The position numbers and the translations under genes are program-made. A model generated the notes under the pieces. That model made no database searches, was not told the DNA's origin, and saw only the letters and a program-made list of their open reading frames with translations. Positions 34,622-39,196 of a stretch of 39,196 bases of DNA are shown here, in pieces. Location of the stretch: contig UQLL01000024.1 in NCBI GenBank assembly GCA_900541835.1, positions 1-39,196 of the forward strand, read 5' to 3'. How positions within the stretch are numbered: the first letter of the stretch is position 1; each line of letters starts with the position of its first letter. The stretch is from an uncultured Porphyromonadaceae bacterium (GTDB lineage Bacteria; Bacteroidota; Bacteroidia; Bacteroidales; Muribaculaceae).

Positions 34622-35632
34622 TTAGCCGTTTACTTTGGCCATGTGGGCGATGAGGTCGAGCACCTTGTTGGAGTAGCCGATCTCGTTGTCGTACCAGCTG
34701 ACAACCTTCACGAACTTGTCGGTCAGGTACACGCCGGCGTTGGCGTCGAAGATGCTGGTCAGGGTGCATCCCAGGAAGTCGGAGCTTACCACGGCGTCCT
34801 CGGTGTAGCCGAGCACACCCTTGAGTTCGCCCTCGCTGGCGGCCTTCATGGCGGCGCAGATCTGCTCCTTGGTGGCCGGTTTTTCCAGGTTCACCGTCAG
34901 GTCGACCACGCTGACGTCGATGGTGGGCACGCGCATGGAGATGCCGGTGAGCTTGCCGTTGAGCTCGGGGATGACCTTGCCGACGGCCTTGGCGGCGCCG
35001 GTGGTGGAGGGGATGATGTTGCCGGAGGCGGCGCGGCCGCCGCGCCAGTCCTTCAGGCTCGGGCCGTCCACGGTCTTCTGGGTGGCCGTGATGGAGTGCA
35101 CGGTGGTCATCAGGCCGCTGACGATGCCGAAGTTATCGTTGAGCACCTTGGCGATGGGGGCCAGGCAGTTGGTGGTGCAGGAGGCGTTGCTGACGAACTG
35201 GGTGCCCTTGACGTAGGTGTCCTGGTTGACGCCGCACACGAACATCGGAGTGCTGTCCTTGCTGGGGGCGGACATCACCACGTACTTGGCGCCGGCCTCG
35301 ATGTGGCCCTGGGCCAGCTCCTGGGTCAGGAAGCGGCCGGTGGACTCCACCACGTACTCAGCGCCGGCCTCGCCCCAGCCGATCTCGGCAGGGTTCTTGC
35401 AGGCGGTCACGCGGATGGGCTTGCCGTTAACGATCAGGAGGCTCTTCTCCAGGTCGTAGTCAACGGTACCCTCGAAGCGGCCGTGCATAGTGTCGTATTT
35501 GAGCATGTAGGCCATGTAGTCCACCGGAAGGAGGTCGTTGATGGCAACTACCTCGATGTCGTCGCGCTTGGTGGAGGCGCGGAACACGAAACGCCCGATG
35601 CGTCCGAATCCATTAATACCTACTTTTGTCAT
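34622..35632 (-). CDS. gapA: glyceraldehyde-3-phosphate dehydrogenase, type I
   Basis: Glycolytic enzyme, 336 aa. The NAD-binding start MTKVGINGFGRIGR, catalytic SNASCTTNC, HSITATQKTVDGPS, RGGRAASGNIIPSTTGAAKAVGKV and C-terminal SWYDNEIGYSNKVLD are all intact. The start at 35632 gives the canonical N-terminus; the frame is open 12 codons upstream. It has its own consensus promoter about 130 bases upstream and a strong terminator, so it is monocistronic. Confidence 0.98.
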   Translation of the reverse strand: MTKVGINGFGRIGRFVFRASTKRDDIEVVAINDLLPVDYMAYMLKYDTMHGRFEGTVDYDLEKSLLIVNGKPIRVTACKNPAEIGWGEAGAEYVVESTGRFLTQELAQGHIEAGAKYVVMSAPSKDSTPMFVCGVNQDTYVKGTQFVSNASCTTNCLAPIAKVLNDNFGIVSGLMTTVHSITATQKTVDGPSLKDWRGGRAASGNIIPSTTGAAKAVGKVIPELNGKLTGISMRVPTIDVSVVDLTVNLEKPATKEQICAAMKAASEGELKGVLGYTEDAVVSSDFLGCTLTSIFDANAGVYLTDKFVKVVSWYDNEIGYSNKVLDLIAHMAKVNG

Positions 35633-35760
35633 TGCGGTATGTGTGTTTTTGGTTTTGTTATAAAACATTTGGTTTCCTTATGCGTTTCCCAATCAGAGGC
35701 AAGAGCCTTCCCTCCGTTCCTGGAAACGCTCTTCTTTACCTTGTATTACCCTGCAGCGCT

Positions 35761-35793
35761 GCAAAATTAGCACTTTCCCGCCAATTCTGCAAA
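35761..35793 (-). promoter_or_regulatory. gapA promoter
   Basis: Minus-strand TTTG (35793-35790), 20 bases, TAATTTTGC (35769-35761): a full consensus match. It implies a leader of about 120 bases. Confidence 0.75.
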
Positions 35794-35812
35794 TTACGGG
35801 GCGATTAAGGCT

Positions 35813-35831
35813 CGGGAGGCGGCGCCTCCCG
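35813..35831. promoter_or_regulatory. G+C-rich palindrome between gapA promoter and mscL
   Basis: CGGGAGGC (35813-35820) pairs with GCCTCCCG (35824-35831) around GGC. It lies in the divergent gapA/mscL space. An operator or a transcription-blocking hairpin is possible. Confidence 0.35.
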
Positions 35832-35870
35832 GGAACATAACAAACGAGAACCGCAAAAATATCGAACCCA

Positions 35871-36305
35871 ATGGGAAAATTTTTCAAGGACTTCAGGGAA
35901 TTCGCCCTCAAGGGCAACCTCATCGACATGGCCGTCGGCGTGATCATAGGCGGCGCGTTCGGCAAGATCGTGTCGTCGCTGGTCAACGACATCATCATGC
36001 CCGTCTTCGCCGCCATCGGCGGCGCCGGCGACTTCAAGAGCCTCAAGTGGGTGCTCAAGGACTCCGTCCCCGCCGCACAGGGACGCGAGGCCATCGAGGA
36101 GGTGGCCATCAACTACGGCATGTTCATCCAGAACATCGTCGACTTCCTCATCATCGCCTTCTCGATCTTCATCGCCCTGCGGGTGATGATGCGCTTCAAG
36201 AAAAAAGCCCAGGAGGAGGCCGCCGCCCCCGCCGGGCCGTCGGCAGAGGAGAAGCTGCTTACCGAGATCCGCGACATCCTCGCCAAAGACCGGGAAGAGA
36301 AATAG
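35871..36305 (+). CDS. mscL: large-conductance mechanosensitive channel
   Basis: A 144-aa inner-membrane channel that opens under hypo-osmotic stress. The N-terminal amphipathic helix (FFKDFREFALKGN), TM1 (VGVIIGGAFGKIVSSLVNDIIMP), the periplasmic loop, TM2 (FIQNIVDFLIIAFSIFIALRVM) and the C-terminal helical bundle (EEKLLTEIRDIL) are all present. The last 47 bases overlap the 3' end of the convergent lipoprotein gene of the phage-like cassette. Confidence 0.96.
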   Translation: MGKFFKDFREFALKGNLIDMAVGVIIGGAFGKIVSSLVNDIIMPVFAAIGGAGDFKSLKWVLKDSVPAAQGREAIEEVAINYGMFIQNIVDFLIIAFSIFIALRVMMRFKKKAQEEAAAPAGPSAEEKLLTEIRDILAKDREEK

Positions 36306-36672
36306 CCGCCAGGGCTGCCAGCACCAGCCATACCGGCCACGAGGCGCCTCGGCGCGCCCTCGCGGCCGGTTGCCGTATTGTCACCGTCCGCGTCCGCACC
36401 ACCGTGTCGCGGCGCGCGAGCCGGAGCGTGTCCACCCGCTGCAGGAGCCGGTAGCGGTCGCGCCAGGCCGTCTTGAACACCGTGTCGCCGCGCCGCTCCA
36501 CCACCACCGAGTCGAGCCGCGCCACACTGTCGCGCCACAGACGGTTTACATATAAGGTGTCATGCACGCGCTCCGTGGCCGTCGTCTCCACCGGCACGTA
36601 CACCTTCCGCGAGCACCCCGCCATCAGCAGCACGAGGAGCAAGAGAATCGTTATCGCACGCATATGGCTCAT
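36259..36672 (-). CDS. Rz1-like lipoprotein with C-terminal membrane segment
   Basis: A 137-aa protein. The hydrophobic signal ITILLLLVLLMAGC ends in a good lipobox (LMAGC); the middle region is charged and helix-forming (RVHDTLYVNRLWRDSVARLDSVVV...), and a hydrophobic segment (WPVWLVLAALAAISLPGLW) lies near the C-terminus. Its ATG shares one base with the amidase stop (TAATG). The position after an amidase and a holin-like gene suggests a spanin-type role, but no family is certain. A second ATG at 36663 is also possible. Confidence 0.65.
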   Translation of the reverse strand: MSHMRAITILLLLVLLMAGCSRKVYVPVETTATERVHDTLYVNRLWRDSVARLDSVVVERRGDTVFKTAWRDRYRLLQRVDTLRLARRDTVVRTRTVTIRQPAARARRGASWPVWLVLAALAAISLPGLWRGCRGSR

Positions 36673-37067
36673 TACAGGTCTTTGATGTCGAAGCAGGGGC
36701 AGGCCTTGGCGGCGAACTCGCGGTGGCCGTGCACGGTGGCGCCCGGGTAGCGGTTTCTCAGCATGCACACGAGTGTGCGCAGGCTGTCGCGCTGGGCGGG
36801 CGTGCGGGTGTCGGCCGGGCGCCCCCGGCCGTCCAGGCCCCCGACGTACACCACGCCGACGCTTTTCTGGTTATGTCCCTTGCAGTGGGCGCCCGTCTCG
36901 GCTTCCGGGCGCCCGGGATGGATGGTGCCGTCAAGGTACACCACCCAGTGGTAGCCGATGCTGCGGAAGCCTCGCTCCCGGTGCCAGGAGTCGATGTCCC
37001 TGACAGTAAAACTCCTGCCGGCCCTCGTGGCCGTGCAGTGCACGATGATTTCTGTGATTTTTCGCAT
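36672..37067 (-). CDS. N-acetylmuramoyl-L-alanine amidase (Amidase_2)
   Basis: A 131-aa zinc amidase of the T7 lysozyme type. The metal ligands are visible: IIVHCTATRAG (first His), GYHWVVYLDGTIHPGRPEAETGAHCKGHNQKSVGVVYVGG (central block), and VHGHREFAAKACPCFDI (His and Cys ligands). No signal peptide is present, as in phage endolysins that rely on a holin. The start at 37067 begins MRKITEIIVHCTATR, usual for Bacteroidales prophage amidases. Third gene of the phage-like cassette. Confidence 0.88.
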   Translation of the reverse strand: MRKITEIIVHCTATRAGRSFTVRDIDSWHRERGFRSIGYHWVVYLDGTIHPGRPEAETGAHCKGHNQKSVGVVYVGGLDGRGRPADTRTPAQRDSLRTLVCMLRNRYPGATVHGHREFAAKACPCFDIKDL

Positions 37068-37107
37068 GATGGTTGAAAGTTGAGAGTGTCGGGGCATTCG
37101 GCCCCTT

Positions 37108-37401
37108 TCAGCAGGCTGCCAGCTGCAGCCGCTCGTTTTCGTCGCGCAGGCGGCCCACCTGCTCTTCGAGGGTGAGTATGCGGTCCTCGAGGCGGGCGCG
37201 TTCGCGGGCGTGGCGCTGTTCGGCGGCGTCGAGGTTGTCGCGCAGGGTGGCGATGGCCTTCTGCAGCGCCGACACCTCGGCGCCCAGGGCCTCGGCCTCC
37301 CTGGCGCGGCCCTCCTGGCGCCGGTGCAGAAGCGTCTGCACAAGCTGTACCAGTGCGCCGCCGCCAAGCAGGCCAGCCAGCAGTGTGGTGATGTTTTCCA
37401 T
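37108..37401 (-). CDS. small holin-like membrane/coiled-coil protein
   Basis: A 97-aa protein with an N-terminal hydrophobic segment (ITTLLAGLLGGGALVQLVQTLL) followed by an uninterrupted coiled coil (RRQEGRAREAEALGAEVSALQKAIATLRDNLDAAEQRHARERARLEDRILTLEEQVGRLRDENERL). Proteins of this shape sit between terminase and amidase genes in Bacteroidales phage remnants. A holin or membrane anchor role is inferred from position. Confidence 0.6.
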   Translation of the reverse strand: MENITTLLAGLLGGGALVQLVQTLLHRRQEGRAREAEALGAEVSALQKAIATLRDNLDAAEQRHARERARLEDRILTLEEQVGRLRDENERLQLAAC

Positions 37402-37416
37402 TTGTCTTCAGTTTTT

Positions 37417-38925
37417 TCAGTCATAGAATTCGGCAGGGGAGAGGGTGGGGGAGAGGAGGGCATCCTCGAGCAGGTACCCGGCGCAGAGGCGCCCCAGCAG
37501 GAGAGGCGAGCGGTGCGCGTGGGCCGGCGAGAATCGCCGGTAGAGCGCCGTGGCGCCCGGCAGGCAGTCGCGCAGGCGCCGCTCGCCCAGCAGGTGCAGC
37601 TGGATGTCGGCCATCTCGCCCAGCAGGTCGTCGGTGAGCGTCAGCAGCGGTTCGTCGGCGGCGTAGCAGAGCGGCAGGGAGCGGCGCGAGGCGAAGCGCA
37701 GGCACCAGCGGCCATGGCGCACCGTGCCGGGCGGCGCGCAGTCGGCGACCGCCAGGCTCGACCCCGGATGCCGCCGCAGCTCCCTTTCCGCCAGGGCCAT
37801 CAGCGCCTCCGGCGAGTCGGCCGGCAGGTGCGGCAGGGCGTGGATGCGCCCCTCGCTCACGGCGAAAGGCGCCAGGACGAAGCTCTCCGCGCACACGGCC
37901 ACCAGCAGGGTGGGGGAGAGGTCGGCGGCCGCCTCCTGCGCCAGCCCCTCGAGCAACGGGGCCGGGAAGGGACTGCCGCCGCTGGTGGCGAACGCCTCCT
38001 CGGGAGTGGAGGGGAACTCGGCCATCATCTCCGCGTGCGTGGAGTACTCCCGCCGCTTGTCGTGGTACCAGGCCAGGGCGTCCAGGCGCACCCCGTCAGC
38101 CATCAGCCGCAGCTCGTAGTCGTCGAGCAGGGCGGGCAGTCTTTCCCTCTCGGAGGGGGAGAGGGGCTTTCGGTAGATCTCGATCTCGTGCCAGGGCACG
38201 AAGACGGGCGTCTTGTCGCTCCGGCCCGCCACGGCGCGGCGCCATTCGGCGGCGAACCAGTTGTCGGGGCCGTTGGCGGTGGACTCGATGACCACCACCG
38301 TGTCCGGCGCCGACGGGACCGTTCCGCAGACGGTGCGGACGATCGCGGAGGCGGCCGCCGGGTCGCCGTCGCCCCAGAAAGCGGCCTCGCTGAGGTGCGC
38401 CAGGTGGTAAGACGCGCCGCGCAGGCCGTCGGGGCTGCCCGCCGAGGTGATGGCCAGCCGCGCCTGGCACGCCGGCACCCACAGCGTGCCCTGCGTCTGC
38501 TGGTAGGGCCGCAGCTGCCACTCCTTCTCGCCGCCCGGCTTGAGCTCCGCCGGGTAGTGCGCCAGCAGCAGCGAGTAGGTGGAGCGGATCAGCGCCGCCG
38601 CATCTTTTACGTGTGCGCACACCAGCGCATTGCGGCCCTTGGCGCGGACGAGCTGGTGCCAGGCCATGTACGCCTGCACGAGCGTCGAGCCGCCCCACTG
38701 CCGGGCTTTCAACAGGATTACCCGGACAGGCCTGCCGGCGCGGCGCCGGGCCTCCATGACGCGTGCCAGGCGCTTCTGAGGGGCGTTGAGGCGGAACGGC
38801 ACCGGCAGCCCCGAAAGCTTGTCGGCCACCGTCACGCACTCCTCGCACCACCGCTCGAAATCGTCGAAATAGGCGGCATGGGTCACGGGGCGCCGGGTCA
38901 CGGCGCCCAAATCGGTTGCATTCAT
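37417..38925 (-). CDS. phage terminase large subunit-like protein
   Basis: A 502-aa protein with the terminase ATPase core: Walker A LLKARQWGGST at residues 71-81, Walker B LSEAAFWGDGD, coupling motif VVIESTANG, and EFPSTPEEAFATSG at the end of the ATPase domain. The following nuclease domain appears degenerate: the usual strand-Asp-x-Ala/Gly-x-Gly block is replaced by LLVAVCAESFVLAPFAV, so only a later D (VADCAPPG) is a candidate ligand. Codon use and G+C match the host chromosome, indicating long residence. First gene of the cassette, 36 bases after a consensus promoter -7 box region. Confidence 0.82.
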   Translation of the reverse strand: MNATDLGAVTRRPVTHAAYFDDFERWCEECVTVADKLSGLPVPFRLNAPQKRLARVMEARRRAGRPVRVILLKARQWGGSTLVQAYMAWHQLVRAKGRNALVCAHVKDAAALIRSTYSLLLAHYPAELKPGGEKEWQLRPYQQTQGTLWVPACQARLAITSAGSPDGLRGASYHLAHLSEAAFWGDGDPAAASAIVRTVCGTVPSAPDTVVVIESTANGPDNWFAAEWRRAVAGRSDKTPVFVPWHEIEIYRKPLSPSERERLPALLDDYELRLMADGVRLDALAWYHDKRREYSTHAEMMAEFPSTPEEAFATSGGSPFPAPLLEGLAQEAAADLSPTLLVAVCAESFVLAPFAVSEGRIHALPHLPADSPEALMALAERELRRHPGSSLAVADCAPPGTVRHGRWCLRFASRRSLPLCYAADEPLLTLTDDLLGEMADIQLHLLGERRLRDCLPGATALYRRFSPAHAHRSPLLLGRLCAGYLLEDALLSPTLSPAEFYD

Positions 38926-38950
38926 GTGGAAGGGGATTTAAAATTTCAGT

Positions 38951-38983
38951 GCAAAGTTACGAAATAATTCTGATTTATACAAA
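38951..38983 (-). promoter_or_regulatory. promoter of the phage-like cassette
   Basis: Minus-strand TTTG (38983-38980), 20 bases, TAACTTTGC (38959-38951). It reads into the terminase-like gene starting at 38925. Confidence 0.7.
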
Positions 38984-38987
38984 TAAA

Positions 38988-39020
38988 TTTGGATATATCT
39001 GAATTTATTCGTAACTTTGC
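38988..39020 (+). promoter_or_regulatory. divergent plus-strand promoter
   Basis: TTTG (38988-38991), 20 bases, TAACTTTGC (39012-39020), back to back with the cassette promoter. It transcribes to the right, towards 39196. Confidence 0.7.
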
Positions 39021-39026
39021 AGTACA

Positions 39027-39130
39027 AAAACGGGCCTAATGGCCGAACTACGGGTATGCATCCCGGAGGCGACGGCCTGTACGGCGCGGGATGCGGACAC
39101 AAAAAAGACCCGGGAAGGGCTCCAGGGTCA
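39027..39130 (+). ncRNA. candidate short structured transcript at the right edge
   Basis: Downstream of the plus-strand promoter are GGGCC/GGCC, GCATCCCG (39058-39065) with CGGGATGC (39087-39094), and GACCC (39107-39111) with GGGTC (39125-39129). A frame from the ATG at 39056 stays open to the window end but encodes no recognisable protein. A small RNA, a leader, or a small gene continuing outside the window are all possible. Confidence 0.3.
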
Positions 39131-39134
39131 CGGC

Positions 39135-39196
39135 TAGGCTCTGTTCCTCAAAAAATATTAACGTCAGGGTCGCAGATGTGCCTGGGATTCAGCCTT
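39135..39196. repeat. fold-back element D, left arm, cut by window end
   Basis: 59 of 62 bases are identical to 34231-34292, the left arm of element B. The copy runs up to the point just before the expected tip motif GAAGGAGC, where the window stops. Confidence 0.85.

Overview
The window reads as a chromosomal contig from a high-G+C member of the Bacteroidales, most likely a Muribaculaceae-type gut bacterium. The evidence is the gene content (purC, menaquinone methyltransferase, thyA, ManC-type enzyme, tricorn-like protease, PepSY-like secreted protein), weak or absent Shine-Dalgarno sequences, and repeated matches to the Bacteroidota promoter (TTTG, about 20 bp, TAnnTTTGC). The assignment to family is inference.

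Region 1 (1-5450) is a tightly packed plus-strand run: Na/Pi cotransporter, mannose-1-phosphate guanylyltransferase, purC, ubiE/menG and thyA, with junctions as close as 1-2 bases. A CatA-like acetyltransferase follows on the minus strand (5569-6267).

Region 2 (6421-22345) is an integrated element of about 15.9 kb with visibly lower G+C than its flanks. A 13-bp direct repeat bounds it. The right copy is the 3' end of an intact tRNA-Phe(GAA) gene, and the left copy lies just beside a 41-bp perfect palindrome that looks like the original terminator of that tRNA. From left to right the element carries an AAA/DUF4143 ATPase, two excisionase-like HTH proteins, a gene-free control region (seven 12-bp tandem repeats, then strong hairpins resembling an oriT), a MobA-type relaxosome protein with no relaxase, a long structured leader, a five-gene cluster, and a tyrosine integrase next to the tRNA. 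The cluster is PLD-like/SNF2 helicase, membrane-anchored unknown protein, DUF4391 protein, type III Mod and type III Res. It looks like an expanded type III restriction or anti-phage system, and it is the best candidate in the window for a little-described biological system.

Region 3 (22407-36305) returns to high-G+C host DNA: a minus-strand cluster (acetyltransferase, SpoU-type RNA methyltransferase, GH24 lysozyme, unknown exported protein), a probable orphan small RNA, ychF, a lipoprotein, a membrane protein with a tandem repeat, a tricorn-like S41 protease, a PepSY-like protein, gapA and mscL. Three intergenic spaces here hold very large fold-back palindromes. Their stems differ, but they share an apical motif (GARGGAGC, small hairpin, GTGAC) whose hairpin shows compensatory base changes. 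A fourth copy starts at the right edge of the window.

Region 4 (36259-39196) is a minus-strand phage-like cassette: terminase-like ATPase, holin-like coiled-coil protein, amidase and Rz1-like lipoprotein. No capsid or portal genes are present, and the cassette is transcribed from one of two divergent consensus promoters.
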